The notes beneath the pieces are model-generated. The model did no database searches. It saw only the letters and a program-made list of their open reading frames with translations, and had not been told where the DNA came from. Shown one piece after another: positions 1-8,635 of a stretch of 64,000 nt of DNA. The stretch is taken from NCBI GenBank assembly GCA_045540715.1, contig JAZQHT010000011.1:1-64000 (forward strand). Reading direction: 5' to 3'. The position numbers and the translations under genes were made by a program. This DNA is from UMGS1279 sp045540715 (GTDB taxonomy: Bacteria; Bacillota; Clostridia; Oscillospirales; Acutalibacteraceae). How positions within the stretch are numbered: position 1 is the stretch's first letter; each line of letters starts with the position of its first letter.

Positions 1-214
1 GTTAAAAACATACTAATGCATAAAATAACCGAAATTATTTTACGCAACGGTTTGTGGCGTCCTAATAAAGCTTTTAACATAATACTCATCCCCTGGTAAT
101 TTTTAGGTAAATCTATATTACCATTATGCAACTTTTTGTTTAATATTTCAATATGCAAATTGCCACAATTTATTGTTTTGGTTTAGTATATGTTGCTATT
201 TGCAAACAAAAAAA
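1..214. other. Left-edge intergenic sequence, no gene seen
   Basis: This AT-rich stretch has no open frame of useful length with a ribosome binding site on either strand. It contains a weak GGTAAT/ATTACC inverted repeat near 100-124. It may be the 3' flank or promoter of a gene outside the window. Confidence 0.4.
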
Positions 215-235
215 CACCCGAACTTAGTTCGGGTG
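215..235 (-). terminator. Rho-independent terminator of PFOR
   Basis: A perfect 9-bp stem (CACCCGAAC and GTTCGGGTG, loop TTA) is followed on the minus strand by an A-broken T-run. It lies just past the PFOR stop codon. Confidence 0.9.
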
Positions 236-248
236 CTTTTATTAATTA

Positions 249-3200
249 TTATTTGCTATATAAAGCGCCTAGTTTTTGTAGGTGTTCATATTTCTTCTTA
301 GCGTCTTCTTCTGCTTTTGCAAATAATTCTTCTGCACGTGCAGCGTTTTGACGAACTAGAGAAGCGTAACGAACTTCGCCTTCAATAAATTCTTTATAGC
401 TTTCTGTTGGAGCTTTGCTATCTAGAGTAAATGCGCTCTTTTCGGTACCAAGTAATCTTGGATCGTAACGGAAGGTATGCCAGTAACCTGCTTGTACTGC
501 TTTCTTTTCTTCTGTTTGAGCTTTACCCATACCAGCTCTAATGCCATGGTTGATACAAGGAGCATATGCGATGATGATTGAAGGACCGTGATAGCTTTCA
601 GCTTCGGTAAATGCTTTGATACATTGATTGTAGTCAGCACCTTGAGCAACTTGTGCAACGTAAACGTAGCCATAGCTCATAGCAATTGCAGCAAGGTCTT
701 TCTTCTTAACTTCTTTACCACCTGCAGCAAATTGTGCAATAGCACCTGTAGGTGTAGATTTTGAAGATTGACCACCGGTATTTGAGTAAACTTCAGTATC
801 AAATACTAAGATGTTTACGTCTTCACCGGAAGCGATAACGTGGTCTAAACCGCCAAAGCCAATATCGTAAGCCCAACCGTCGCCACCTAAAATCCAAACG
901 GATTTCTTTGCTAGGTAATCGCTATCGTCTAATAATTCTTTAACAGCGGCTTTAACTTCGCCGTCTTCGGTGTTTGCTTTTAATGCAGCAATTAATTTAT
1001 CGGTTGCAACGCCGTTTGTAACTCTATCTGCCATTGTGTCTAACCATTCCTTAGCAGCTGCTTTTAAGGTTTCATCAGCAGATTTTTCAATTACAACGTT
1101 AGCAGCATCTGCTAAACGATTTCTAATTGCTTTGTTTGCTAAATACATACCGTAACCAAATTCAGCATTGTCTTCAAATAAAGAGTTATGCCATGCAGGA
1201 CCAAAGCCCTTGTTGTTTACAGTATATGGAGTTGAAGGAGAAGAACCGCCCCAAATTGAAGAACAACCTGTTGCGTTTGCGATATACATTTTATCGCCGA
1301 ATAATTGAGTTGCAAGTTTAGCATAAGGTGTTTCACCACAGCCAGCGCAAGCGCCCGAGAACTCAAGTAGTGGTTGTTTAAATTGGCTACCTTTAACGGT
1401 TGTTTCTTTAAATTTCTCTAAAACTTCAGGTTTTAGTTCAATTGTTTGACCATAGGTATATACGTCTTGTTCAGCGGTTTGAGTTTCAAGTGCTTTCATA
1501 GTTAAAGCTTTTTCACCCTTCTTACCGGGACATACGTTTACACAGCTACCGCAACCTGTACAGTCAAGTACTGTAACGGTCATAACAAAGTTTAGTCCTG
1601 GCATACCAACCATAGGAATACTCTTTGTGCCTTTTGGTGCTTTTGCTAATTCTTCATCTGTCATAACAACAGGACGAATTACAGCGTGAGGACAAACGTA
1701 AGAACAGAAGTTACATTGGATACAGTTGTCGGGGTTCCATTCTGGAACGTCAACAGCGATACCGCGTTTTTCAAATGCGGAAGAACCAAGAGGTACTGTA
1801 CCGTCAACGTAATCTAAGAAGGTAGAAACAGGAAGTGTATTACCTTTTTGTGCATTAACTGCGGTTAGAACGTTATCGATATAAGAACGAATTTCTTCTC
1901 TGCCGCCTGTTAATTTTTTGCTTGCTTTAACTTCGTCTAAAGAAGCCCACTCAGTTGGAACGTCAACCTTTACTGCGCCGGCAATACCACGGTCAATAGC
2001 GTTATAGTTCATTTGAACAACAGCTTCACCTTTTTTGCCGTAAGATTTTAATGCAGCTTCTTTCATTAATGTAACTGCTTTATCTGCAGGAATAATGTTA
2101 GAAAGTGCGAAAAATGCAGCTTGTAGAATTGTGTTAGTACGTCCGCCTAAACCTAATTCTTTAGCAATATGAGTTGCATCGATTGTGTAGAATTGAATAT
2201 TGTTTTTAGCAATATATTTCTTCATTGTGTTTGGTAAATGAGTATTTAATTCGTCAATATTCCAACCACAGTTTAGTAAGAAAATGCCGCCTTCTTTAAT
2301 ATCTTCAACGATATCGTATTTATCAACATAAGAGGGGTTGTGGCAAGCAACAAAGTCAGCTTTAGATACTAAGTATGAAGAGTTGATTTTGCTTGGACCA
2401 AAACGTAAGTGAGATACTGTAATACCGCCCGATTTCTTTGAGTCATAGTCAAAGTAACCTTGAGCAAACATATCAGTATTATCACCGATAATTTTGATGG
2501 AGTTTTTGTTGGCACCAACAGTACCGTCAGAACCTAAGCCCCAGAATTTACAGCTTGTTGTGCCTGCGGGTGTTGTGTCAGGATTTTCGTTTAATTCTAA
2601 AGATAATTCTGTAACGTCATCTTTAATACCGATTGTGAAACCGTTAATTGGGTTTGCACTTTCAGCGTTACGGAAAGCTGCAATAATTTGTGCAGGAGTT
2701 GTATCTTTAGAACCTAAACCGTAACGACCACCATAAATGGGTAGGTTAGCAAATTTAGAATTTCTTAGTGCTGCAACAACGTCTAAGTATAGAGGTTCGC
2801 CGATAGCACCGGGTTCTTTAGTTCTGTCAATAACAGTGATTGTTTTTGCAGTTTCAGGAATTACATCAACAAAGTGTTTAATTGAGAAAGGTCTATAAAG
2901 TCTAACTTTAATTAAACCAACCTTTTCGCCTTTAGCGTTTAGGTAATCAACTGTTTCTTCTGCTGTGTTACATACAGAACCCATAGCAATAATGATGTTT
3001 TCTGCATCAGCCGGACCATAGTAGTTGAATAGTTTATAATCGGTACCGATTTTTGCGTTAACTTGATTCATATAATCTTCAACAACTGCGGGTAAAGCAT
3101 TGTAATATTTGTTAGATGCTTCTTTTGCTTGGAAGAATACGTCTGGGTTTTGTGCGGTACCGCGTTGGAAAGGATGTTCAGGATTTAATGAACCGCGACG

Positions 3201-3809
3201 GAAAGCTGCAACTGCATCTTTGTCTAGCATTTCATCTAAATCTTTGTAATCCCAAATTTCAATCTTTTGAATTTCGTGGCTGGTTCTAAAACCATCAAAG
3301 AAATGTAAGAAAGGAACTCTGCCTTTAATGGATGCTAAGTGTGCAACTGCACCTAAGTCCATAACTTCTTGAGGGTTGTTAGAGCAAAGCATTGCAAAAC
3401 CTGTTTGACGGCAAGCGTAAATATCGCTGTGTTCGCCGAAAATAGATAAAGCATGTCCTGCAACTGCACGAGCAGAAACGTTAATAACGCCGGGTAGTAA
3501 TTCACCAGCAATTTTATACATGTTAGGAATCATAAGTAATAGACCCTGAGAAGCTGTATAAGTTGTGGTTAATGCACCTGCTGTTAATGAACCGTGAACT
3601 GCACCTGCGGCACCTGCTTCAGATTGCATTTCTGTAACCTTAACGGTTTGGCCAAATAGGTTTTTAATACCTGCGGTAGCCATTTTGTCGGTTTCTTCTG
3701 CCATGTTACTGGAAGGGGTGATGGGATAAATAGCAGCAACGTCTGTAAACGCATAGCTTACGTGAGCGGCAGCGCTATTACCATCCATGGTTTTTGTCTT
3801 TCTTGCCAA
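249..3809 (-). CDS. nifJ: Pyruvate:ferredoxin (flavodoxin) oxidoreductase
   Basis: This cytoplasmic enzyme oxidises pyruvate with CoA to acetyl-CoA and CO2 and reduces ferredoxin. The 1186 residues match the usual single-chain PFOR length. The N-terminus (MARKTKTMDGNSAAAHVSYA) is the family signature. Two ferredoxin-type cluster motifs lie near residues 690-705 (CIQCNFCSYVCP) and 748-763 (CTGCGSCVNVCP). The proximal-cluster Cys pair (GACAGCGETPY) is near 820, and the thiamine diphosphate motif GDGWAYDIGFGG is near 975. The start is TTG at 3809, eight bases after GGAGG; the next Met would cut the conserved N-terminus. It is monocistronic, with its own terminator. A Rex-like site lies at 3927-3944. 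Confidence 0.97.
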   Translation of the reverse strand: MARKTKTMDGNSAAAHVSYAFTDVAAIYPITPSSNMAEETDKMATAGIKNLFGQTVKVTEMQSEAGAAGAVHGSLTAGALTTTYTASQGLLLMIPNMYKIAGELLPGVINVSARAVAGHALSIFGEHSDIYACRQTGFAMLCSNNPQEVMDLGAVAHLASIKGRVPFLHFFDGFRTSHEIQKIEIWDYKDLDEMLDKDAVAAFRRGSLNPEHPFQRGTAQNPDVFFQAKEASNKYYNALPAVVEDYMNQVNAKIGTDYKLFNYYGPADAENIIIAMGSVCNTAEETVDYLNAKGEKVGLIKVRLYRPFSIKHFVDVIPETAKTITVIDRTKEPGAIGEPLYLDVVAALRNSKFANLPIYGGRYGLGSKDTTPAQIIAAFRNAESANPINGFTIGIKDDVTELSLELNENPDTTPAGTTSCKFWGLGSDGTVGANKNSIKIIGDNTDMFAQGYFDYDSKKSGGITVSHLRFGPSKINSSYLVSKADFVACHNPSYVDKYDIVEDIKEGGIFLLNCGWNIDELNTHLPNTMKKYIAKNNIQFYTIDATHIAKELGLGGRTNTILQAAFFALSNIIPADKAVTLMKEAALKSYGKKGEAVVQMNYNAIDRGIAGAVKVDVPTEWASLDEVKASKKLTGGREEIRSYIDNVLTAVNAQKGNTLPVSTFLDYVDGTVPLGSSAFEKRGIAVDVPEWNPDNCIQCNFCSYVCPHAVIRPVVMTDEELAKAPKGTKSIPMVGMPGLNFVMTVTVLDCTGCGSCVNVCPGKKGEKALTMKALETQTAEQDVYTYGQTIELKPEVLEKFKETTVKGSQFKQPLLEFSGACAGCGETPYAKLATQLFGDKMYIANATGCSSIWGGSSPSTPYTVNNKGFGPAWHNSLFEDNAEFGYGMYLANKAIRNRLADAANVVIEKSADETLKAAAKEWLDTMADRVTNGVATDKLIAALKANTEDGEVKAAVKELLDDSDYLAKKSVWILGGDGWAYDIGFGGLDHVIASGEDVNILVFDTEVYSNTGGQSSKSTPTGAIAQFAAGGKEVKKKDLAAIAMSYGYVYVAQVAQGADYNQCIKAFTEAESYHGPSIIIAYAPCINHGIRAGMGKAQTEEKKAVQAGYWHTFRYDPRLLGTEKSAFTLDSKAPTESYKEFIEGEVRYASLVRQNAARAEELFAKAEEDAKKKYEHLQKLGALYSK

Positions 3810-3926
3810 AGTAATGACCTCCTATTTTTTGAAATCTTAAATATAAGACATTTTAAGCCACTTAATATTTTAACACTAATATTAATATAAGTAAATAGGT
3901 AAAATGTAAAAAAATTTGCAAAAACT

Positions 3927-3944
3927 TTGTGAAATTTATAACAA
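3927..3944. promoter_or_regulatory. Rex-like operator upstream of PFOR
   Basis: TTGTGAAATTTATAACAA is an 18-mer matching the known Rex consensus (TTGTTAA, four bases, TTAACAA) at 12 of 14 defined positions. It sits about 120 bases upstream of the nifJ start. Rex, the NADH/NAD+-sensing repressor, commonly controls fermentation genes in Clostridia; the assignment here is inference. Confidence 0.5.
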
Positions 3945-4040
3945 AATCATAATTTTTTACAATTTATTAAATTTTTACCATAATTTATTTAAAAGTTTGG
4001 CGTAAATATATTATTACCAACCTTTAAAGGAGAATATTAA

Positions 4041-4775
4041 TTGAAAAAACAAAAATATAACGAAAAATCTATAAAGCGTCGCGAAAAACTTTACAAATTA
4101 CTGCTTGCAGGTATATTTTTATCTTTTGTGGGGTCTTTAATTTATTGCGCAATTAAACTTGCTTTAGCTCCTGAAATTGCAGGTGATATTTCTACTAGAA
4201 CCAAAAGCGATTACACCTTGGTTGTGCTTCAATGCGCTGTTGGGATTCTTGCAATGCTGCTACCCGGTTTTTTAAGAAAAAAGGTTAAAATTGATATACC
4301 TTCTAAAATGATGTTTGCCTATGCACTGTTTTTATATTGCGCCATTTATTTAGGCGAAATGCGTTCTTTTTATTACCGCGTGCCGCATTGGGACGTTATT
4401 TTACACGCCTTTTCCGGTATGATGCTTGGCGCTTTAGGGTTTTCGCTTTTAAGTTTGCTTAATAACACCAAAAAAGTGCCCATTAATTTAAGCCCTGCTT
4501 TTGTACTTGTGTTTACTGTCTGTTTTGCCGTAACGGTGGGTGTTTTATGGGAAGTTTACGAGTTTTTAGCAGATATAATTTTAAAAACAAATATGCAAAA
4601 ATTTATGACTAATAACGGTACAATGCTAATTGGTAATAAAGCCCTTTTTGATACAATGAAAGACCTGATAACCGACTTTTTAGGCGCCCTTGTGGTTGCG
4701 GTTATAGGCTTTATTAGTCAAAAAACAAAGAAGAATTATTTAAAAGATTTTGAGATTAAAGCAATTGCAAATTAA
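4041..4775 (+). CDS. DUF2238/YjdF-like integral membrane protein
   Basis: The 244-residue protein has about six predicted membrane segments and a basic N-terminus. Its conserved polar residues are in the YjdF/DUF2238 pattern: HWDVILHAFSGMMLG near 113-127, a WEVYEF motif near 175, and a DTMKDLITDFLGA helix near 210. No biochemical role is known for the family. The start is TTG at 4041 behind AAAGGAGAA; no ATG fits better. It is a single gene between PFOR (divergent) and an ECF operon, with its own terminator. Confidence 0.75.
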   Translation: MKKQKYNEKSIKRREKLYKLLLAGIFLSFVGSLIYCAIKLALAPEIAGDISTRTKSDYTLVVLQCAVGILAMLLPGFLRKKVKIDIPSKMMFAYALFLYCAIYLGEMRSFYYRVPHWDVILHAFSGMMLGALGFSLLSLLNNTKKVPINLSPAFVLVFTVCFAVTVGVLWEVYEFLADIILKTNMQKFMTNNGTMLIGNKALFDTMKDLITDFLGALVVAVIGFISQKTKKNYLKDFEIKAIAN

Positions 4776-4779
4776 CAAA

Positions 4780-4799
4780 AGCAGAGCAAAAACTCTGCT
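4780..4799 (+). terminator. Rho-independent terminator
   Basis: AGCAGAG and CTCTGCT form a 7-bp stem around a CAAAAA loop, followed by TTTTATTTTTT. The same hairpin recurs at 7452-7471. Confidence 0.85.
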
Positions 4800-4914
4800 T
4801 TTATTTTTTGCCATAATGAAAAGCAACCCGGGTAATACATTTACACGCTTTTAAAAATATGATATGATAAAAAAGAGCCCTATCTTTATAAGAAAATAAA
4901 AATTTTTCTAAAAC

Positions 4915-4941
4915 TGTAAGAATTTGTGTTTGTTTTTCGAC
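4915..4941 (+). promoter_or_regulatory. Candidate ECF-type promoter of the sigma/beta-propeller operon
   Basis: TGTAAG, 17 bases, then CGAC resembles ECF-sigma promoters of the SigX/SigM kind (TGTAAC or TGAAAC, then CGAC or CGTC). It lies 45 bases before the sigma gene, as expected for autoregulation. This is inference from motif similarity. Confidence 0.45.
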
Positions 4942-4985
4942 TTTATAAGTGAAAGGCCTTAAAACGAAGCAAGGGAGATGACTGT

Positions 4986-5537
4986 ATGGATGATGAAAGA
5001 ATTGTTGCGTTATACTTAGAACGTAATGAAGATGCTATTTTGGAAACCAAAACAAAATACGGCAATTATTGCTATGTTATAGCATATAATATTCTTCACT
5101 CAAAAGAAGATTCCAACGAGTGCGTAAACGATACTTTAAACAGTGCGTGGAACACCATCCCGCCTGAAAAACCAACCAAATTGCAGAGTTTTCTTGCTCG
5201 TATAACCAGAAATATCGCTATTGACCGTTATCGCTATTACCGTGCACAAAAGCGAGATTCAAACACAAGCTGCGTTATTGACGAATACTTTGACTGCCTC
5301 CCAAACAAAGAAGCCTCTATAGAGGATGAGGTTGTTTTAAAGCAGGCAATTAACCGCTTTTTGGCTAGTCTTGATGCTAAAACTCGCGTAATATTTTTGC
5401 GCAGATATTGGTATTCAATGAGTGTTAAAAATATTGCGGTTAGTATGCATATTTCAGAAAATAATATTAGCGTTATTCTACATAGAACCAGAGAAAAATT
5501 TAAAGATTTTCTTTTGAAAGAAGGGATAGTTGTATGA
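4986..5537 (+). CDS. ECF-type RNA polymerase sigma factor
   Basis: This 183-residue sigma-70 family protein has only regions 2 and 4, as in ECF factors. Region 2 spans roughly residues 25-90 (ITRNIAIDRYRYYRAQKR is the region 2.3-2.4 helix). Region 4 spans 120-178 with the helix-turn-helix around YSMSVKNIAVSMHISENNIS. The start is ATG at 4986 behind AAGGGAG. The stop overlaps the next start by four bases (ATGA), so translation is probably coupled to the membrane-anchored beta-propeller protein, the likely cognate regulator. The target regulon is unknown. Confidence 0.93.
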   Translation: MDDERIVALYLERNEDAILETKTKYGNYCYVIAYNILHSKEDSNECVNDTLNSAWNTIPPEKPTKLQSFLARITRNIAIDRYRYYRAQKRDSNTSCVIDEYFDCLPNKEASIEDEVVLKQAINRFLASLDAKTRVIFLRRYWYSMSVKNIAVSMHISENNISVILHRTREKFKDFLLKEGIVV

Positions 5538-7423
5538 AAAAAGAGAATTGGTTTAAAAGTCTTAATCTTGTTGATGATGATTTTATCTTGGAGGCTCAGC
5601 CCAACAAAACTATAAAGCCCAGAACATTTAAGGTTATTATTCGAACATTGGCGGCTTGTGCTTGTTTGGCACTCGTTATTTTCAGTTTATGGCAATTTAT
5701 TCCACGCAACAACACATTTCAGCCCGTACCACAGCCCCCAGAAAATGAATATTATGAACTTATTAAAAGTTTAAAAAAGATTACCGGCAAAAAGCTAGAA
5801 GTTTATAAAGGCGATGCATTTGAACTCTTTGAAGACGAATCAGAAGATGATTGGTCTTCCCAATTTGGTGATAGTGCTACGTTAGGCGAAGGCGCTCCAA
5901 CATCTTCACTGCGCGGTGAAGAAACTTATATTGAAGTTACAGATAACCAGGTTAATGGCATTATAGAAGCCGACCGTATAAAACGCAGTGATAAATACAT
6001 TTATTATCTTGACGAAACTGCACTTAGAATATTCTCTATTGAAAAAGAAAATACAAAAGAAGTAGGTAGCTATAAATTATGCGACAGCGCTGATAAGTTA
6101 TTTACTAATCAATGGGAATTTTACCTTTCAAACGACTGCAAAACTGCAACAATTATTACCCACAGTTACAAAGAATCAAGCAGTTCGTTAAACTCACGTG
6201 TTAATTTAATTTTGCTTGACGTTAGCGACCCCGCTAATATTGTAAAAAAAGAAGAGTTTACCATTTCGGGCAATTATATGACTTCTCGTATGTATAACGG
6301 AAGCATTTTATTATTAACCCGTTTTTATCTTAATCCACAAAAAATTGATTTTGATGATGAAACCACCTTTGTACCTCAAATTGATGAAGGTAACGGCGAA
6401 CACAGTTTGCCCGCAAGCAGTATAGTATGCCCCGATAATGTTACTTACGCGCAATACACAATTGTTACAAAGTTAGATGAGAAAACGCTTGACCTTAAAG
6501 GAAGCGCGGCATATTTATCATATTCCGAAAATGTTTACGTATCTGAAAATCACGCTTTTTTAACCCAAACGTTTGTTGATAAAACTGAAAGTTTAACGGG
6601 CGAAACCATTGAAAAATCTATGACCGAAATTTCTTGTGTTAACTACGCCGGTAACGACTTTGAAGTTCAAGGCAGTGCTACAATAGAAGGCACGGTAAAA
6701 GATCAGTGGAGTATGGATGAATATAATAATCTACTTCGCGTTTTTGCCACGACAACCACTTCTACTATAGGTGAAAAATCTATTGTGCGTACAACAAATG
6801 CAAGTTTATATTGTATTGACCTCTCCACATTTAAAGTGGCGGCTTCGGTTGAAAAATTCGCACCCCCAAACGAGCAAATACAGTCAGTAAGATTTGATAA
6901 GCAATCGGCTTACGTTTGCACTTCTATTCAACTATCTGACCCTGTTTTCTTCTTTGATTTAAGCGATATAAACAATATCACTTATAAAGATACCGGCACG
7001 ATTGAGGGTTTTTCTTCCTCTCTTATTAATTTAGGAAACGGCTACCTTTGCGGTATTGGCAGAGGAGACAGATGGGATGATTTTAAGGTTGAAATATATG
7101 AAGAAACAGACGATGGCGTACGTTCTGTTTGTTCATACGAATTAGAAAACACGGAATATTCTACAAACTATAAGTCATATTATATAGACCGCAAGAATCA
7201 ACTTATTGGTGTTGGAATTTTTGATTATTATAATTACAAATTAAACAAAGATTCTAATGAAAACGAAAGATACCTTCTTTTGCAATTTAAAGAAAACAAA
7301 CTTGTAGAACTAATTAACACCCCACTTGCAGGAGATATGGAAAATATGCGCGGTGTTTGTATTGACGGCTATATGTATATGTTTGGTGAAAACAATTTTA
7401 AGGTTCAAAAGGTTTTTAACTAG
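5534..7423 (+). CDS. Membrane-anchored beta-propeller protein, likely ECF sigma regulator
   Basis: The 629-residue protein has a short cytosolic N-terminus (about 1-36), one membrane segment near 37-57 and a large extracytoplasmic part. The outer region (from about 130) resembles the secreted C-terminal beta-propeller family PF09826/COG4880: repeated strand blocks such as TYIEVTDNQVNGIIEADRIKRS, followed by sheets of aromatic and acidic residues. The N-terminal segment matches in position the cytosolic tails of single-pass anti-sigma factors, but no zinc-binding HxxxCxxC motif is seen. Four-base overlap with the sigma gene suggests coupled stoichiometric synthesis. Sensing of an envelope ligand by the propeller is inference. 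Confidence 0.75.
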   Translation: MKKENWFKSLNLVDDDFILEAQPNKTIKPRTFKVIIRTLAACACLALVIFSLWQFIPRNNTFQPVPQPPENEYYELIKSLKKITGKKLEVYKGDAFELFEDESEDDWSSQFGDSATLGEGAPTSSLRGEETYIEVTDNQVNGIIEADRIKRSDKYIYYLDETALRIFSIEKENTKEVGSYKLCDSADKLFTNQWEFYLSNDCKTATIITHSYKESSSSLNSRVNLILLDVSDPANIVKKEEFTISGNYMTSRMYNGSILLLTRFYLNPQKIDFDDETTFVPQIDEGNGEHSLPASSIVCPDNVTYAQYTIVTKLDEKTLDLKGSAAYLSYSENVYVSENHAFLTQTFVDKTESLTGETIEKSMTEISCVNYAGNDFEVQGSATIEGTVKDQWSMDEYNNLLRVFATTTTSTIGEKSIVRTTNASLYCIDLSTFKVAASVEKFAPPNEQIQSVRFDKQSAYVCTSIQLSDPVFFFDLSDINNITYKDTGTIEGFSSSLINLGNGYLCGIGRGDRWDDFKVEIYEETDDGVRSVCSYELENTEYSTNYKSYYIDRKNQLIGVGIFDYYNYKLNKDSNENERYLLLQFKENKLVELINTPLAGDMENMRGVCIDGYMYMFGENNFKVQKVFN

Positions 7424-7451
7424 CCGCTTTTACCTTATTTGCAAAATAAAG

Positions 7452-7471
7452 AGCAGAGCAAAAACTCTGCT
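7452..7471 (+). terminator. Rho-independent terminator of the sigma/propeller operon
   Basis: AGCAGAG/CTCTGCT stem with loop CAAAAA and T5 tail. The hairpin is identical to that at 4780-4799. Confidence 0.85.
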
Positions 7472-7601
7472 TTTTGTTTTTTGCAACTACATAAACGCTC
7501 ATTTGATAAATTGAATTTAAAATATTCTTATATCAATAAATGAGCAGATTTTAAGGATGTTTTTCTGTCGAAAACTGCTAAATAAAAAATAAATATTTTT
7601 G

Positions 7602-7630
7602 TTGACAAAACCCGTTTTGTTATATATAAT
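7602..7630 (+). promoter_or_regulatory. Strong sigma-A promoter of tRNA operon
   Basis: TTGACA, 17-base spacer, TATAAT: a perfect consensus 20 bases before the first tRNA. Confidence 0.92.
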
Positions 7631-7650
7631 ATTTAGTACACTTATATTAA

Positions 7651-7727
7651 GGGCCATTAGCTCAGTTGGTTAGAGCAACCGGCTCATAACCGGTCGGTCC
7701 GGGGTTCGAGTCCCTGATGGCCCACCA
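7651..7727 (+). tRNA. tRNA with CAT anticodon (Met, or Ile2)
   Basis: The 77-nt cloverleaf includes an encoded CCA. The acceptor stem GGGCCAT pairs with ATGGCCC. The anticodon stem ACCGG/CCGGT encloses CTCATAA (anticodon CAT), and the T-loop is GTTCGAG. An elongator tRNA-Met and a lysidine-modified tRNA-Ile2 share this anticodon. The lack of an unpaired first acceptor base argues against initiator tRNA. Confidence 0.95.
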
Positions 7728-7771
7728 CCCTTAAATAGTACAATTTTTAAGCACTGCAAAGAATTAAATAA

Positions 7772-7847
7772 AGGGGTATAGCTCAGTTGGTAGAGCGTCG
7801 GTCTCCAAAACCGTGCGTCGTGGGTTCAAGTCCTACTGCCCCTGCCA
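7772..7847 (+). tRNA. tRNA-Trp (CCA anticodon)
   Basis: The 76-nt cloverleaf has acceptor AGGGGTA paired with TGCCCCT, discriminator G and encoded CCA. The loop CTCCAAA gives anticodon CCA. The first anticodon-stem pair (27-43) is a T-T mismatch, the only flaw. It is co-transcribed with the preceding tRNA. Confidence 0.96.
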
Positions 7848-7853
7848 GAAAAA

Positions 7854-7874
7854 AGCATCGACTTTGTCGGTGCT
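7854..7874 (+). terminator. Terminator of the tRNA pair
   Basis: AGCATCGAC and GTCGGTGCT form a 9-bp stem with one T-G pair, loop TTT, then six Ts. Confidence 0.9.
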
Positions 7875-7883
7875 TTTTTCAAC

Positions 7884-7974
7884 TAAATCCACCCTTGCGG
7901 GTGGGTGAAATCGTCTTTGACGATGAAATCCTCCCTGCGGTCGGATGAAATCGCTGTGGCGGTGGGTGGATTTA
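7884..7974. repeat. Hairpin-array element with 11-bp terminal inverted repeats
   Basis: TAAATCCACCC at the left end is the exact reverse complement of GGGTGGATTTA at the right end. Inside, short hairpins (CCACCC/GGGTGG, ATCGTC/GACGAT and weaker ones) alternate with a near-constant TGAAATC spacer. A further GATTTCATC copy lies to the right, near 8000. No protein is encoded. It looks like a small non-autonomous palindromic repeat immediately upstream of the second ECF operon. Confidence 0.6.
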
Positions 7975-8015
7975 ATTTCATCTGAGACAAAGCCGAAGAT
8001 TTCATCAGCATTAGC

Positions 8016-8053
8016 TGAGAGTTTTTATATCCGTCCTCGTCTAATAGACGAGG
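8016..8053 (+). promoter_or_regulatory. Candidate ECF promoter with leader hairpin
   Basis: TGAGAG, 16 bases, CGTC (8016-8041) resembles an ECF-type promoter. CCTCGTC and GACGAGG (8035-8041 and 8047-8053) form a perfect 7-bp stem with loop TAATA just upstream of the ribosome binding site. If the promoter is real, the hairpin spans the transcription start, so the two readings partly compete. Confidence 0.35.
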
Positions 8054-8077
8054 AGAAACCAAAGAGAGGGGTACCAA

Positions 8078-8635
8078 ATGGATAACGGTGCAAGTAGCTA
8101 CCGCCGTTTTCTTAATGGTGATGATGAGGGTTTAACCTTAATTATTAAGGATTATAAAGATGGTTTAATTCTATATTTAAACGGCTTTGTAAACAATATT
8201 TACGTTGCCGAAGAGATAATGGAAGAAACCTTCTTTAAGCTTGCGGTTAAAAAACCTAAATTCAACGCAAAAAGTTCATTTAAGACTTGGCTTTACACCA
8301 TTGGGCGAAATGTTGCAATAGATTATATAAGACATAATTCTAAAATTTTAACGTCTTCAATAGAAGATTTAGAAAACTATTTAAAAGATGAGACAGACCT
8401 TGAATCTTTATACATAAAAAATGAAAGAAAAATCATTGTACATAAGGCTATGTCTAATTTAAAGCCTGAATACCGTCAGGTTTTGTGGCTTTGCTTTTTT
8501 GAAGAGTTTTCAAACGAAGAAACAGCACAAATAATGGGAAAATCTAAACGTCAAATTGAAAATTTAGTTTATCGATCAAAACACTCTCTTAAGTCATTAC
8601 TAGATAAGGAGGGATTTCAGTATGAAAAACTATGA
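8078..8635 (+). CDS. ECF-type RNA polymerase sigma factor (second)
   Basis: The 185-residue sigma-70 family protein has region 2 at about 20-90 (YTIGRNVAIDYIRHN is region 2.3-2.4) and region 4 at about 118-178 (FSNEETAQIMGKSKRQIENLVYRSKHSLK helix-turn-helix). It is only distantly similar to the sigma factor at 4986. The start is ATG at 8078 behind AGAGAGGGG. Its end overlaps the next gene by 14 bases. Target promoters are unknown; autoregulation from 8016 is possible. Confidence 0.93.
   Translation: MDNGASSYRRFLNGDDEGLTLIIKDYKDGLILYLNGFVNNIYVAEEIMEETFFKLAVKKPKFNAKSSFKTWLYTIGRNVAIDYIRHNSKILTSSIEDLENYLKDETDLESLYIKNERKIIVHKAMSNLKPEYRQVLWLCFFEEFSNEETAQIMGKSKRQIENLVYRSKHSLKSLLDKEGFQYEKL

Noticed and set aside
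7883..8077. 64-codon frame in the hairpin repeat
   Set aside because: It is a by-product of the palindromic repeat, without a ribosome binding site.
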